Below, piece by piece: positions 1 through 9,738 of a stretch of 64,000 nt of DNA (its first letter is position 1; every line of letters begins with the position of its first letter). The notes beneath the pieces were generated by a model. That model saw nothing but the letters and a program-made list of their open reading frames with translations. It did not search any database and was not told where the DNA came from. The position numbers and the translations under genes are program-made. Source of the stretch: Oscillospiraceae bacterium (GTDB lineage: Bacteria; Bacillota; Clostridia; Oscillospirales; Ruminococcaceae); the NCBI GenBank assembly GCA_012520915.1, contig JAAYNJ010000003.1:1-64000 (forward strand). The letters run 5' to 3'.

Positions 1-557
1 CTGAATTATTTGGATATGCCGTGGAAACCGTTGGTGTAAGTATTTCGGCGTCCACGTCCTTTCGGCATTATCTCTATATTAATCTCTGCATAATCCTGCA
101 GAGTAAGGACCGATTTTTTAATACGAAAAAATGAGAGTCGCAAAAATAACCTTTTTAAAAAGGATGCTCCGCGCTTGAATTTCAACCTCTTCTATTCACC
201 TTTTTTATCGTTTAAGTAATTATATTGACAAAAAAATTAAAAATCAACATAATTCAACATTTGACACAAAAATTGTTTTTTATGCACAAAATCACCGATG
301 CTTTTAGTTAATAGTGACAGTATGGAATTTAAAAACGATGGACAAATTACATATCTTTTACAAATTATTATTGTATTATAATCATATTCCGGCTGTTGAC
401 TGTTTCCCTTAAATCTGCCCATATATCCGACAGTTAAGGCAATAAACCTCTTAAAACAACGCTTAAAAAATCTTTTTATTCTGATTAGGAGAGCATTTTC
501 TATTTCATCATTATATTGCAAAAAATTTTTTAAACTAAACATTTTCACATAATTTCA
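1..557. other. Gene-poor stretch at the left edge
   Basis: I see no convincing gene in this AT-rich stretch. A reading frame is open on the plus strand from base 3 to about 131, which could be the tail of a gene cut by the window edge, but its translation resembles nothing I recognise. A 103-codon minus-strand frame at 237-548 is lysine- and phenylalanine-rich, has no ribosome binding site and looks like chance in AT-rich DNA. Confidence 0.5.
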
Positions 558-597
558 CAAAAAGCCTACAATCACGCTGTTTGCATAATCATAGGCT
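558..597 (-). terminator. Probable intrinsic terminator of tRNA-Pro
   Basis: A six-base-pair stem (AGCCTA at 563-568 with TAGGCT at 592-597) lies directly downstream of the tRNA on the minus strand and is followed by a short run of T in the transcript sense. The loop is long (23 nt), so the call is moderate. Confidence 0.45.
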
Positions 598-599
598 GT

Positions 600-676
600 T
601 GGTCGGGGCGACAGGACTTGAACCTGCGGCCTCATGCTCCCAAAGCACGCGCGCTACCAAACTGCGCCACGCCCCG
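600..676 (-). tRNA. tRNA-Pro (anticodon UGG)
   Basis: Read on the minus strand, the sequence folds as a full cloverleaf with a seven-pair acceptor stem (CGGGGCG with CGCCCCG). The anticodon loop is TTTGGGA, giving anticodon TGG. The T-arm contains TTCAAGT, the discriminator is A, and the CCA end is encoded at 602-600. Confidence 0.96.
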
Positions 677-699
677 TTTTGTGTCCAAACACGGATGAA

Positions 700-728
700 A
701 TTTTATCACAGTGTCGATTGTATATCAA
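700..728 (-). promoter_or_regulatory. Promoter of tRNA-Pro
   Basis: On the minus strand there is a -35 box TTGATA (728-723), a 17-nt spacer and a -10 box TAAAAT (705-700). This places the transcription start about 15-20 bases upstream of the mature tRNA 5' end. Confidence 0.65.
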
Positions 729-847
729 GTTTTCCGACACCGTTTTGTTGTTTGAAGAAGGTGTCTGTGATAGTATTTAACTGATTGGTTGTTTACTTCA
801 TCAGCCTTTTAAGGACAATATAATATGTATTTATAAGGGAGCGGTTT

Positions 848-1474
848 ATGTCTATAAAAATTACTTGGCACGGTCACGCCTGTTTTACGCTGGAAAAGGA
901 CGGATTCACCGTTGCAATAGATCCCTATAACCACGCGATGGTCAGATATCCCGTTCTTAAACTTACCGCAAATGAGGTTTACGCCTCGCACAACCACGAT
1001 GACCACAATTATTTTGAAGCGGTGGAGCTTGTTACTGCAAAATCTGGGAAATCGCCCTTTACAGTCCGCAAGGTCGAAAATTATCACGACCATGAAGAGG
1101 GGGCAAAAAGAGGCAAAAATATAATACATATTTTCGAATCTGACGGCATATCAATTGCCCATATGGGAGATACGGGAAACCTTTTAAACGAGAGTCAGCT
1201 GGAGGAGTTCGGGAGCTGTGATGTCATTCTGCTGCCGGTGGGAGGGTTTTATACCGTAGATGCCGCCGAAGCCATGCAGATTGCAAAAAAAGTCTCCGCG
1301 AAACTCATTATCCCCATGCACTACAGAACTGAAAAATACGGGTTGGAGAAGGTAGATTCGGTAGACGGATTTTTAGAGCTCGCCGACAGACCGGTTGAAA
1401 TCTATAATACGGACACCTTTATATTGGAAGGAGAAGTACCAAGACTTGTCGCTGTATTGGAATTTTCGGAGTAA
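848..1474 (+). CDS. Metallo-beta-lactamase-fold hydrolase (UlaG-like)
   Basis: This 208-residue protein belongs to the small cytoplasmic metal-dependent hydrolases of the beta-lactamase fold. The metal-binding signature is visible as His48-Asn-His50-Asp-Asp52-His53. A GDTG motif follows after mid-protein, and a PMHYRT motif near residue 165 supplies a late histidine ligand. The start has an AAGGGAG ribosome binding site seven bases upstream. The stop is three bases from the next gene, a nicotinamidase-like hydrolase, so the two are probably co-transcribed. Family members act on varied substrates, including lactones and phosphoesters, so the substrate is unknown. Length and motif order fit an intact member of the family. 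Confidence 0.88.
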   Translation: MSIKITWHGHACFTLEKDGFTVAIDPYNHAMVRYPVLKLTANEVYASHNHDDHNYFEAVELVTAKSGKSPFTVRKVENYHDHEEGAKRGKNIIHIFESDGISIAHMGDTGNLLNESQLEEFGSCDVILLPVGGFYTVDAAEAMQIAKKVSAKLIIPMHYRTEKYGLEKVDSVDGFLELADRPVEIYNTDTFILEGEVPRLVAVLEFSE

Positions 1475-1477
1475 AAT

Positions 1478-2029
1478 ATGAAAAACCGTGAAAAAAAACT
1501 TCTGATAGTTGTAGACTATCAAAACGACTTCGTGACGGGTTCCCTCGGTTATTCCGGTGCGGAAATTCTGGATGATGTGATTTCGGAAAAGATAACACGC
1601 CTCAGGAACGAAGGTTATGACATAGCGTTCACCTATGACACGCACGATTCGAACTACCTGAATACAAACGAAGGAAAAAATCTGCCCGTAGAACACTGTA
1701 TCAAAGGCACTTTCGGTCATGAACTTTACGGAAAGACGGGTTTGGCAAAGGAAGAAGGAGACCGGGTTTTCTACAAAGAAACATTCGGCTCAAAAGAGCT
1801 GTTCCATTGGCTTTCGGAGAATGAATATGACGTTATAGAGCTGTGCGGGCTTGTCGTGAGCATATGCGTTATTTCAAATGCCGTAATCGCAAAAACGGCT
1901 CTTCCCGAAGCGGAGATTTTTGTTGATGCCAAAGCCACAGGTTCAAACGATAAACTAATGACCGAAAAAGCTCTCGATGTTCTGCAGGAACTTCAGGTAA
2001 CGGTGCTCAACAGGGAATCGAACATCTGA
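1478..2029 (+). CDS. Isochorismatase-superfamily hydrolase, probable nicotinamidase
   Basis: The 183-residue protein has the Asp-Lys-Cys catalytic triad of cysteine hydrolases of this superfamily: Asp13 in VVDYQNDF, Lys100 in FYKETFGS and Cys130 in GLVVSICV. Asp54, His56 and His73 match the metal ligands of PncA-type nicotinamidases, which favours nicotinamide deamidation in NAD salvage over isochorismate hydrolysis. The gene starts three bases after the preceding hydrolase, and its ribosome binding site (GGAG) lies in the end of that gene. The match is by motifs only; other amidase substrates remain possible. Confidence 0.82.
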   Translation: MKNREKKLLIVVDYQNDFVTGSLGYSGAEILDDVISEKITRLRNEGYDIAFTYDTHDSNYLNTNEGKNLPVEHCIKGTFGHELYGKTGLAKEEGDRVFYKETFGSKELFHWLSENEYDVIELCGLVVSICVISNAVIAKTALPEAEIFVDAKATGSNDKLMTEKALDVLQELQVTVLNRESNI

Positions 2030-2151
2030 CTTTAAAACAATTACAAAATATTTACAATTGCAAATTATTGAAACACTCTTTTTTGTTTTCCACACATATA
2101 TAACGGAACCCGTTGAGAGTAACAAATAATTTTGATTGAAGAGGTAAAAGA

Positions 2152-3180
2152 ATGAAAAAGACAACTGCCATATTGATGATAATCGTTATTTTAGCCGTCC
2201 TGCTGTCTTCATGCGGTGCGAAATCGGCGGATTATGCCGTGAAAGAAGAGTACGGCGATTATCCTGCCTCTACCTCCGCCGAGCAGAAATCCTCCTTTTA
2301 TCCCACAGACGAGGTTGCCGGTTACGACTCCGCCGAATCCGAAGGCGTCGGTTTGTTGCCTACTGAAAGCATAGGATTAAAACCCGGAGGCGGTTTAAAA
2401 ATCATATACACTTCCAGTTTGTATATGCAGACCGAAAAGTTTAAGGAAAGCTATGACGCATTGGTTGATTTGATTAACAAGAACGAAGGTTATATACAGT
2501 ATTCCGATATTTCAGGGGGGTATACATCCGATTCGGGATATTATTATGAGTATTACGCCTACTTCACCGTCAGAATCCCTGCCGATAAGTATTCTTCATT
2601 TTTAACCCATTCGGAATCAATAGCCACAATCACAAACAAAAGCGAAAATTCGGAAGACATTACATCGGTATATATCGACACCGAAGCAAGGCTTAATTCC
2701 CTGAAAGTCCAGGAGGAGAGGCTCTTGGATCTCCTGAAGACCGCCGATATCATGGCGGATATAATCGAAATCGAAAGCAAACTTTCGGACGTTAGGTACC
2801 AGATAGAGAGCTATCAATCGCAGAAAAACACATATGACAATCTTCTCGGCTACTCTACCGTCAACATAGAACTTCGCGAGGTAAAGCAGATAGTATCTCC
2901 CAAAAACACATTCGGCGAGAGGGTAACAACGGCGATAAAAGAATCTTTCGAGTTGGTAATGGACTTTTTCCGCGGTTTTGTAATTTTCCTAATTTATGCC
3001 TTGCCCTTCATTGTGATAATTCTTATAGTTTTCTTTATTGTCAGGGCAATAGTAAAAAGAGCGAAAAAGAAAAGAAAGGAAAGACAGATAAACAACCCCG
3101 TTAATCAGCAGATGCCGCCACCGCCATATATGCCGAATCCCTATCTGAACGACAGAACGGATAATAACAATCCCAAATAA
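2152..3180 (+). CDS. DUF4349-type membrane-anchored lipoprotein
   Basis: The 342-residue protein starts with a lipoprotein signal peptide: lysines, a hydrophobic stretch and lipobox LSSCG with the modified Cys near residue 21. A low-complexity segment rich in Ser, Glu and Tyr follows. The central part (about 85-245) resembles the DUF4349 domain and includes a predicted coiled coil around residues 175-225. One strong transmembrane segment lies near 275-300, followed by a basic stretch and a proline- and asparagine-rich tail. The protein should therefore be held to the membrane at both ends with its central domain outside. DUF4349 proteins have no established function. The ribosome binding site is GAAGAGG. 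Confidence 0.82.
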   Translation: MKKTTAILMIIVILAVLLSSCGAKSADYAVKEEYGDYPASTSAEQKSSFYPTDEVAGYDSAESEGVGLLPTESIGLKPGGGLKIIYTSSLYMQTEKFKESYDALVDLINKNEGYIQYSDISGGYTSDSGYYYEYYAYFTVRIPADKYSSFLTHSESIATITNKSENSEDITSVYIDTEARLNSLKVQEERLLDLLKTADIMADIIEIESKLSDVRYQIESYQSQKNTYDNLLGYSTVNIELREVKQIVSPKNTFGERVTTAIKESFELVMDFFRGFVIFLIYALPFIVIILIVFFIVRAIVKRAKKKRKERQINNPVNQQMPPPPYMPNPYLNDRTDNNNPK

Positions 3181-3195
3181 ATATATAAACTTCAA

Positions 3196-3227
3196 AACAA
3201 CGCCGATGTTACCACATCGGCGTTGTT
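3196..3227. terminator. Bidirectional intrinsic terminator
   Basis: A perfect 14-bp inverted repeat (AACAACGCCGATGT and its complement) with a four-base loop lies between the converging DUF4349 gene and V-ATPase operon. T-rich tracts follow on both strands, so it can serve both transcripts. Confidence 0.9.
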
Positions 3228-3249
3228 TATTTTCTTCTTTTTTAATATA

Positions 3250-3882
3250 TCAGGCTCTGTCCTGCTCCAACATGTCTTTGACCTTCATAAGTCTGACGAG
3301 ATTTCCCCTTTCATTTTCATCGAGTTTCATTTTTATATATCTTATACTCGTTTCCATCTCGGGAATCATCACATACTCAAGGGCATTTACCCTTCTTCTC
3401 GTCTTTTCTATTTCATCGGCGAGCATATCGCAGGACTTTTCTATTTCTGCAAGTTCTATGAGTTTTGTAAGAAGGGAGGACAGGTCGATAACCGCACCGT
3501 CGAGCTCGCTTGAAGAAAAGGCAAACGAGTAGGGCAACTCCACTTCTTGATCGGTTTGCACCTGTTCAATCGTGGGCACATAGACGCTCATTATATTTTT
3601 TGTTCCGACCAGAACCTCCGAATTCTTTACGGGATAATAAAGCGCTTCATTTATTGATGCATCTCCCATGAATGCCCTTGCATTCGAAAATCTCTCCATA
3701 GCGGCCGCAAGAGCTCCTTCACATTCCACCCTGAGCTGCATATTTTTTCTCACAAGCAGCACGAAGCGTCTGACCATCTCATCGGTTTTATCCTTGAGCA
3801 GCTTATGACCGCGAACGGCCATTTTCAGCCGGCGCTTCAGCCTTGACAGCTCCATTCTCGTAGGGTTTACATTGATTGCCAC
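3250..3882 (-). CDS. ntpD: V-type ATP synthase subunit D
   Basis: Subunit D forms the central rotor shaft of the V1 sector inside the A3B3 head. This 210-residue protein begins with the family signature NPTRMELSRLKRRL followed by a long basic helix, and ends with another long helix, the coiled-coil arrangement expected of the shaft. The start is GTG, with AGGAGG six bases upstream. It is the last gene of the nine-gene operon, 60 bases downstream of ntpB, and ends at a strong terminator. Length matches the family. Confidence 0.95.
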   Translation of the reverse strand: MAINVNPTRMELSRLKRRLKMAVRGHKLLKDKTDEMVRRFVLLVRKNMQLRVECEGALAAAMERFSNARAFMGDASINEALYYPVKNSEVLVGTKNIMSVYVPTIEQVQTDQEVELPYSFAFSSSELDGAVIDLSSLLTKLIELAEIEKSCDMLADEIEKTRRRVNALEYVMIPEMETSIRYIKMKLDENERGNLVRLMKVKDMLEQDRA

Positions 3883-3942
3883 TTATATCCTCCTAATATC
3901 CCGTCTTCAGAGATCAAAAAATTAAACAAAAAGGTATCTTTT

Positions 3943-5322
3943 TTAATCTGATTTTTCTTTGAGATATTTATCAATAAACTCCTGCCTGACCCTCTTAAGT
4001 TCATTTTCCGGGAATATGGAAAGGAGTTCCCAGCCCAAATCGAGTGTTTCTTCTATGGATCTGTTTGTTTCGTACCCTTGAGAGACGTAAAGTTCCTCGA
4101 ACCTGTCGGAAAACTCCGCATATACCTTATCTGTCTCCGAAAGCGCAGCATCTCCCAGAATGACCGCCAGTTCTTTGGCTTCTTTTCCTCTGGCATAGGC
4201 TGCAAATAACTGGTTCATGGTATCCGAATGGTCTTCTCTTGTCCTCCCTGCGCCTATTCCTTTATCTTTTAGACGGCTCAACGACGGCAGAACGTTTATC
4301 GGCGGCGTCAATCCCTTTCTGTTCAGTTCCCTCGAAAGAATTATCTGGCCTTCGGTTATGTATCCCGTGAGGTCGGGAATGGGATGGGTGATATCGTCTT
4401 CAGGCATGGAAAGAATGGGAATTTGGGTAATGGAGCCTTTATTTCCCTTGATTTTTCCGGCTCTTTCATACATTGAGGCAAGGTCGGTGTAGAGGTAGCC
4501 GGGATATCCCCTTCTTCCGGGAATCTCCCTCCTGGCCGCGGACACCTCCCTCAAAGCTTCGGCGTAGTTTGTGATGTCCGTCATGATGACGAGAACCTGC
4601 ATACCGAGCTCATATGCCAGATATTCGGCACATGTTATGCCCATTCTCGGAGTTGAGATTCTCTCTACCGCGGGATCGTCGGCAAGATTAATGAAGAGTA
4701 CCGCTCTGTCAATCGCACCTGTTCTTTTAAAGTCGGAAATAAAGAAATCCGCCTCTTCGAATGTTATGCCTATGGCGACAAATACGACGGCAAACGTCTC
4801 ATCATCACCGAGAACCTTTGACTGTCTCGCTATCTGCGTGGCAACCTGGGCGTGCGGAAGACCCGATCCCGAGAATATCGGGAGTTTCTGTCCTCTGACC
4901 AAAGTGTTGAGTCCGTCAATTGCGGAAATGCCGGTTTGGATGAACTCTGCGGGAAAGTCGCGGGCGGCGGGATTTATCGGGGTTCCGTTTATGTCCATCT
5001 TCTTTTCGGGAATAATCTCAGGTCCCCCGTCAATCGGATTGCCCATTCCGTCAAATATTCTCCCGAGCATATCCCTGCTCACGGAAAGTTGAGCGCCGTG
5101 TCCTCTGAACCTGGCTTTTGCCGTGGAAATTTTGAGTCCGTGCGAACTCTCAAAAAGCTGGACCAGTGCTTTGTCTTTATTGATTTCAAGCACCTTGCCC
5201 AGTCTGATTTCTCCGTCCGCCTGTTCGATTTCGACGAGCTCGTCATACTTTACATCCGAAACTCCTTCTACAAGCATCAGAGGGCCTACAACTTCACGAA
5301 TTGTTTTGTATTCTCTACGCAT
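3943..5322 (-). CDS. ntpB: V-type ATP synthase subunit B (non-catalytic)
   Basis: Subunit B is the regulatory nucleotide-binding subunit of the V1 head. The protein (459 residues from the chosen start) begins [17 protein letters not shown] and contains [20 protein letters not shown] in place of a true Walker A loop, as expected for the non-catalytic subunit. I chose the ATG at 5322 because GAGGGGG lies nine bases upstream and because this gives the ATGCGTAG overlap with the stop of ntpA; an in-frame ATG six codons earlier lacks a well-spaced site. The overlap implies translational coupling of A and B. Confidence 0.95.
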   Translation of the reverse strand: MRREYKTIREVVGPLMLVEGVSDVKYDELVEIEQADGEIRLGKVLEINKDKALVQLFESSHGLKISTAKARFRGHGAQLSVSRDMLGRIFDGMGNPIDGGPEIIPEKKMDINGTPINPAARDFPAEFIQTGISAIDGLNTLVRGQKLPIFSGSGLPHAQVATQIARQSKVLGDDETFAVVFVAIGITFEEADFFISDFKRTGAIDRAVLFINLADDPAVERISTPRMGITCAEYLAYELGMQVLVIMTDITNYAEALREVSAARREIPGRRGYPGYLYTDLASMYERAGKIKGNKGSITQIPILSMPEDDITHPIPDLTGYITEGQIILSRELNRKGLTPPINVLPSLSRLKDKGIGAGRTREDHSDTMNQLFAAYARGKEAKELAVILGDAALSETDKVYAEFSDRFEELYVSQGYETNRSIEETLDLGWELLSIFPENELKRVRQEFIDKYLKEKSD

Positions 5323-7123
5323 AAGCTTCTTCCCCCTCATTTCTCATAGATATAAATTCCTCGTCCATTTCTTCCATAATGCGGTTATAGGAAGCGTCAA
5401 ACTCATCTTCGGGAACAAATTTCATTCTTGCAATCGGCTCCCTTATGCTCATTTCCGAAATCCTGCTGAATGCCACATCCGCATCCAAGGCGGCTTTCGC
5501 CTTCTCGTACCACGTAATAATGGTTTTCAGCATCTTGGCCTGTTTGTTCGACGAATTATATGTATCGACTTCGTTGTATGCATTCTGTTGCAGGAAATCC
5601 TCCCTCAAGCTCCTGGCGCATTCCAGAAGCAGCCGTTCGTTTCTGCCCAGCGCGTCTATGCCTACAAGTCTAACTATCTCTTCAAGCTCCGATTCTTCCT
5701 GAAGTATGCTCATTGTGGTTCTCACCAGCCTTGACCAATCGGAGTCAACATTTTGATCGAACCACTTAAATAGCGTGTCTTTGTATAGCGAATAACTTTG
5801 GAGCCAGTCTATCGCGGGGAAGTGTCTCGCATGCGCGAGTGAGTATGACAGTCCCCAGAAAACCTTTACAATTCTGAGTGTTGCCTGTGAAACGGGTTCG
5901 GAGGTATCTCCTCCGGGAGGAGACACCGCTCCTATGGCGGAAATCGCTCCCATTCTGTCTCCATTGCTGCTGAGGCATTTTACATATCCCGCGCGTTCAT
6001 AGAACTCCGATATCCTCGAAGACAGATAGGCGGGATAGCCTTCCTCTCCCGGCATCTCTTCGAGCCTTCCGGACATTTCCCTCAAAGCCTCAGCCCATCT
6101 GGAAGTGGAGTCCGCCAAAACGGTCACCTTGTAACCCATGTCTCTGAAATATTCCGCAATGGTAATTCCGGTATATATGGAAGCCTCACGGGCGGCGACC
6201 GGCATATCGGAGGTATTTGCAATGAGTACCGTTCTGTTCATCAGAGAAGTGCCGGTGCGCGGATCTTTCAGCTCGGGAAACTCCATCAGCACATCGGTCA
6301 TCTCATTTCCGCGTTCCCCGCATCCGATGTATACGACGATATCCGCATCAGCCCATTTTGCAAGCTGTTGTTGAACTACCGTTTTCCCGGATCCGAAGGG
6401 TCCGGGTATGGCGCCTACTCCACCCTTGGCAATGGGGAACAACGCGTCGATCGACCTTTGTCCGGTCAGCATAGGTTCGTCCGGTGCGAACTTTTCAATA
6501 TACGGCCTTCCCTTCCTAACCGGCCATTTTTGTATCATATTGAGTTCTTTTTTTGAACCGTCGGGAAGTATTATTCTCGCTATGGGCTGCTCCACTGTCG
6601 CTTCGCCGCTGTGCAGCCACTCGAGAACACCTTCCTCGCCGATGGGAACCATAATTTTATGTATCACGGCGGGTGTTTCCTCAACCGTACCGATGATATC
6701 TCCTCCCGACAAAAGGTCTCCTATTTTTGCGGTGGGATTAAAGTTCCAGACCTTCTTTCTGTCCAGGCTCGGAACCTCAACACCTCTGGAGATTCTGTCC
6801 CCCTCTATTTCATATATGCTGCTGAGAGGCCTTTGAATTCCGTCAAAAATCATCCCCATTATTCCCGGACCCAATTCGACGGAAAGGGGTTCTCCCGTCG
6901 TGAACACCGGCTCACCCGGTCCGATTCCGGAAGTATCTTCATATACCTGGACAGATGCTACATCCCCTCTCAGTTCGATTATCTCACCGACAAGGTGCTT
7001 GTCGCTGACCCTGACAACATCGTACATCTGGCTCTCGCCCATACCGGAAGCGGTTATCAACGGTCCTGCCACCTTAACTATTGTCCCGGTTGAAATTTTT
7101 TCATTGGTTAATTTTTCTGCCAT
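5315..7123 (-). CDS. ntpA: V-type ATP synthase subunit A (catalytic)
   Basis: Subunit A carries the catalytic nucleotide site of the V-ATPase. In this 602-residue protein the Walker A loop GPFGSGKT lies at 241-248, followed by the GER and [21 protein letters not shown] regions found in all A subunits. The non-homologous insertion that separates A from F-type beta subunits is present at about 115-200. The start ATG has GAGG eight bases upstream. Its end overlaps ntpB. Confidence 0.97.
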   Translation of the reverse strand: MAEKLTNEKISTGTIVKVAGPLITASGMGESQMYDVVRVSDKHLVGEIIELRGDVASVQVYEDTSGIGPGEPVFTTGEPLSVELGPGIMGMIFDGIQRPLSSIYEIEGDRISRGVEVPSLDRKKVWNFNPTAKIGDLLSGGDIIGTVEETPAVIHKIMVPIGEEGVLEWLHSGEATVEQPIARIILPDGSKKELNMIQKWPVRKGRPYIEKFAPDEPMLTGQRSIDALFPIAKGGVGAIPGPFGSGKTVVQQQLAKWADADIVVYIGCGERGNEMTDVLMEFPELKDPRTGTSLMNRTVLIANTSDMPVAAREASIYTGITIAEYFRDMGYKVTVLADSTSRWAEALREMSGRLEEMPGEEGYPAYLSSRISEFYERAGYVKCLSSNGDRMGAISAIGAVSPPGGDTSEPVSQATLRIVKVFWGLSYSLAHARHFPAIDWLQSYSLYKDTLFKWFDQNVDSDWSRLVRTTMSILQEESELEEIVRLVGIDALGRNERLLLECARSLREDFLQQNAYNEVDTYNSSNKQAKMLKTIITWYEKAKAALDADVAFSRISEMSIREPIARMKFVPEDEFDASYNRIMEEMDEEFISMRNEGEEAYA

Positions 7124-7212
7124 TCCACTACCTCGTTATAGCCGCATATCGCCTTTTAATTCATCTTCAGTAAATCGATATCATTCAAACCGCATATCGG
7201 ATGGTTGGTTTT

Positions 7213-7530
7213 CTATAATAAAATGTCCGCTCCCACCGCTTTTTCGACATTTTTTCGTATTGATTCCACCCCGTAACCCCTGCTTCCGTCCTTATTCGGT
7301 ATGGGAATAATACAGGGGAAGGGTTCCGTCAGATACCTTCTGATTGTTTCCGGAACCATCTGAGCACACTGTTCCGTGATGTATATCACCGCTGTGCCTT
7401 CTCTTGCCAGTCTGTTTATTGCTCTGTCGACCTGTCCGGGCTCATCGGCAAAAACCGTTTCCACGCCGAGCGCCCGCCACAGCATGACGGAATCTTTGTC
7501 GCCTATCACAGCCATTTTTTTATAAGACAA
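7213..7530 (-). CDS. ntpG: V-type ATP synthase subunit F (NtpG type)
   Basis: This small subunit (105 residues) sits on the rotor shaft. The sequence SYKKMAVIGDKDSVMLWRALG is the typical N-terminus of the family, and ITEQCAQMVPE follows in the middle as expected. I place the start at the TTG at 7530: GGAGGA lies six bases upstream and the N-terminus then aligns with relatives. A GTG five codons earlier sits inside the ribosome binding site, and the ATG at 7500 would trim the conserved first strand. The gene lies between ntpC and ntpA, as in the Enterococcus hirae ntp operon. Confidence 0.9.
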   Translation of the reverse strand: MSYKKMAVIGDKDSVMLWRALGVETVFADEPGQVDRAINRLAREGTAVIYITEQCAQMVPETIRRYLTEPFPCIIPIPNKDGSRGYGVESIRKNVEKAVGADILL

Positions 7531-7589
7531 TCCGATTCCTCCCACTCCTTAAGTACTAAAACAACTCTAAAATCTCAACGCAAAACCGC

Positions 7590-8543
7590 CTAAGAATTCT
7601 TTTTTGAAAAAATTGTCCTCAACTCTCTCGCCTCATTGATTTTTCTTATTATATATGAAGCAATAGGTCCGATTCCGAACACATCATATTCATCATTGAG
7701 CGCCGTATCGTTCAATATTTCGGCGAAAGCATTCTGTAAAAATTCTATGGAAACCTCGGATGAATCATATTGTAAAATTGCCCTTTTTATTCTCTCTTCA
7801 TTCGGTCCGAGGGGTATTTTCCCGACCAGATCGACAATATCAAACTCATAATTGTCCATAATATCGGAAGAGGAAATGAATCCCCCGTCTATCATCATCT
7901 CTTCGGCTCTTGCCTTGTCCCATCGAAGCGTTTTTGATCTGAGCACGCTCAAGATGTTTAAAAAATCGACTTTATTCGAAAAATAATTTTTTAAATAGCT
8001 GTCCCTTAATTTCTTAATCGTGTCGAAAATGTATGAAAAAACGAACCTGTCCACAACCTGACTCACGGCCATAGGATTTGCGGTTTCTTCAAGAAGCTCA
8101 ATTTCCTTCGCCATTTTCTCAACATACGGCGAAAAGGCCTCGCCGAAAGCTTCGTAGTCTTTATTTTCAAGCGACAAAATCAGGGTTTCCCTGTCAAAAA
8201 CTCCGGCGACAAGCTCATCAGGAGTCAGGGTGTTGCCCAACAATTCCGATTTGAAGTAGAGCTTGAAATTTATTGCATCCAAATCGATAAAGAACAAATC
8301 CGTCATTTTCCTGTTCGGTGTAAGGTCGTATATCTCCTGTTGCAGTTTCTCCATTTCAGCGGAAATAAGCGCCCCCAAATTCGACTTGTCGGCTGCACCC
8401 TGTCCGTAACCGCAATCGACGAGCGACTTTATTGCCCGGTCTCTCGGCAGCTCTGAAATGCTGTCAAGTTCATTTTTCTTCAGCAGGGAACGTTCAAGAC
8501 CGGTAATTCTTCCGTTTGCGTAGTAAAAACTGTGGTTAGGCAA
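7590..8543 (-). CDS. ntpC: V-type ATP synthase subunit C
   Basis: Subunit C (also called d in some nomenclatures) is the funnel-shaped connector between the rotor shaft and the proteolipid ring. The 317-residue protein starts YYANGRITGLERSLL, the usual N-terminal motif, and is largely helical. The start codon is TTG, two bases after the stop of ntpE, with GGGGTG five bases upstream. Length and position between ntpE and ntpG agree with the family. The sequence is divergent, as is usual for this subunit, so the operon context adds support. Confidence 0.92.
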   Translation of the reverse strand: MPNHSFYYANGRITGLERSLLKKNELDSISELPRDRAIKSLVDCGYGQGAADKSNLGALISAEMEKLQQEIYDLTPNRKMTDLFFIDLDAINFKLYFKSELLGNTLTPDELVAGVFDRETLILSLENKDYEAFGEAFSPYVEKMAKEIELLEETANPMAVSQVVDRFVFSYIFDTIKKLRDSYLKNYFSNKVDFLNILSVLRSKTLRWDKARAEEMMIDGGFISSSDIMDNYEFDIVDLVGKIPLGPNEERIKRAILQYDSSEVSIEFLQNAFAEILNDTALNDEYDVFGIGPIASYIIRKINEARELRTIFSKKNS

Positions 8544-8545
8544 TT

Positions 8546-9154
8546 TTACACCCCGCTTTCAAAGAGAATTTTCGCAACAACTTCTTCTCCCGACTCCCTG
8601 ATTAAATCTATTGCAGCCTCAACAGAACACTCAACATCCGTTGTTTCTCCCACTAAAATGCATCCGGAGTTAATCCTGTCGGTTTTTCCCGCATATACGA
8701 CCGTCGCCGATTTTCCGCATTCTTTTATCGACTTGTTTATTCTTTCAATTGACGCTTTGGTTTTCAGCAGTTTATCGTCTCCGTCCGATGAGAAGAGCTT
8801 CTTTTCTCCGATATCCGAACCTTTTACGATGAGCTGTTTTAATATCTCGAAATACTCCGAATCGGTCAGGGAAAATATGTAATCCAGAGCATCCGAGAAG
8901 ACTTTATCGACAAGTCTTCTCCTGACTGCAAGGGTGTTTTTTCTGCCCTCCAATGAAGCGTTAAGCATCCTTCTGTCGAGAAGCTCCTTCGATTGGGCGT
9001 CAAAGTCGTCTCTTAACTTTCCGACCTGCTCGCCCGTCTTCTTTTCCCCGTCCTCCATAAGCTGTGCGGCGCGCAGCCTGGATTCTTCAACTATTCTTTC
9101 GGCATCCGCAACGGCATCGGAAATTATTCTGTCGGTTATTTTATTCACATCCAT
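8546..9154 (-). CDS. ntpE: V-type ATP synthase subunit E
   Basis: Subunit E forms the peripheral stalk with the small coiled-coil subunit. This 202-residue protein has a long charged helix over residues 1-90 and a mixed C-terminal domain ending near GCILVGETTDVECSVEAA. The latter resembles the conserved GG(I/V)xL motif of E subunits, where it binds the top of subunit B. The start ATG has GGTG upstream. Position between ntpK and ntpC matches the E. hirae order. Confidence 0.93.
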   Translation of the reverse strand: MDVNKITDRIISDAVADAERIVEESRLRAAQLMEDGEKKTGEQVGKLRDDFDAQSKELLDRRMLNASLEGRKNTLAVRRRLVDKVFSDALDYIFSLTDSEYFEILKQLIVKGSDIGEKKLFSSDGDDKLLKTKASIERINKSIKECGKSATVVYAGKTDRINSGCILVGETTDVECSVEAAIDLIRESGEEVVAKILFESGV

Positions 9155-9198
9155 TTAAAACACCTACCGTGTTGCATATATCTTCCTGAAACCTCGCG

Positions 9199-9669
9199 CT
9201 ATATGCTTATAATCAACAGGATAGAGGTGAGAAGAGCAAGGATGGCATATGTCTCAACCATCGCGGTAAGCGTGATTCCCCTTGCGGAAGACTCCGGCTG
9301 CTTTGCGGTCATATAGATTGCGGCCGAAGCGACTTTTGCCTGATACACCGCAGAAACAAATCCGCCGATTGTGGCGGGCATACAGGCAACAAAATACCAC
9401 CAGCCCTGCGATATGGTCAGTTCTTCTCCTCCACCGCCCAAAATTCCGGAAAACACAAGCACGAGAACGGAAGTTATAAATCCGTATATTCCCTGGGTGC
9501 CGGGCAGTGCCTGAAGAATAACAATCTTGCCGAAAAGCTCAGGTTGCTCGGACAAAACGCCTGCAGCCGCTTTTCCGGCGATATGCACTCCGTATGCCGA
9601 TCCTATTCCGGCAAGCAGTGTCGCTAAAAATGCTCCGATAAAAACCAAAATAGTTCCCGATAAAAACAT
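9199..9669 (-). CDS. ntpK: V-type ATP synthase subunit K (proteolipid, probably Na+-binding)
   Basis: This 156-residue membrane protein is the rotor-ring proteolipid. It has four hydrophobic helices, arising from duplication of the two-helix unit, and the same length as Enterococcus hirae NtpK. The ion-binding glutamate is Glu139 in MVETYAIL of helix 4. Gln110 in VYQAKVA and the Thr58-Gln59 pair in LPGTQGIYG match residues that ligate Na+ in the E. hirae ring. I infer a Na+-coupled enzyme, though some H+ enzymes share part of this set. AGGAGG precedes the ATG at the usual spacing. Confidence 0.95.
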   Translation of the reverse strand: MFLSGTILVFIGAFLATLLAGIGSAYGVHIAGKAAAGVLSEQPELFGKIVILQALPGTQGIYGFITSVLVLVFSGILGGGGEELTISQGWWYFVACMPATIGGFVSAVYQAKVASAAIYMTAKQPESSARGITLTAMVETYAILALLTSILLIISI

Positions 9670-9738
9670 GTTAATTCCTCCTAAAAACCAAAGATGATGT
9701 AATTTATTTAAATGGTATTACCATTATTAATAATAATT

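Noticed and set aside
3-131. Open plus-strand frame at the left edge
   Set aside because: It could be the end of a gene cut by the window, but there is no recognisable sequence, and chance is equally likely.
280-288. Exact TTATGCACA box near 280
   Set aside because: A single copy about 30 kb from the origin genes is expected by chance in 64 kb.
581-784. Plus-strand frame over tRNA-Pro reading [11 protein letters not shown]
   Set aside because: It is the typical spurious translation of the complement of a tRNA gene.
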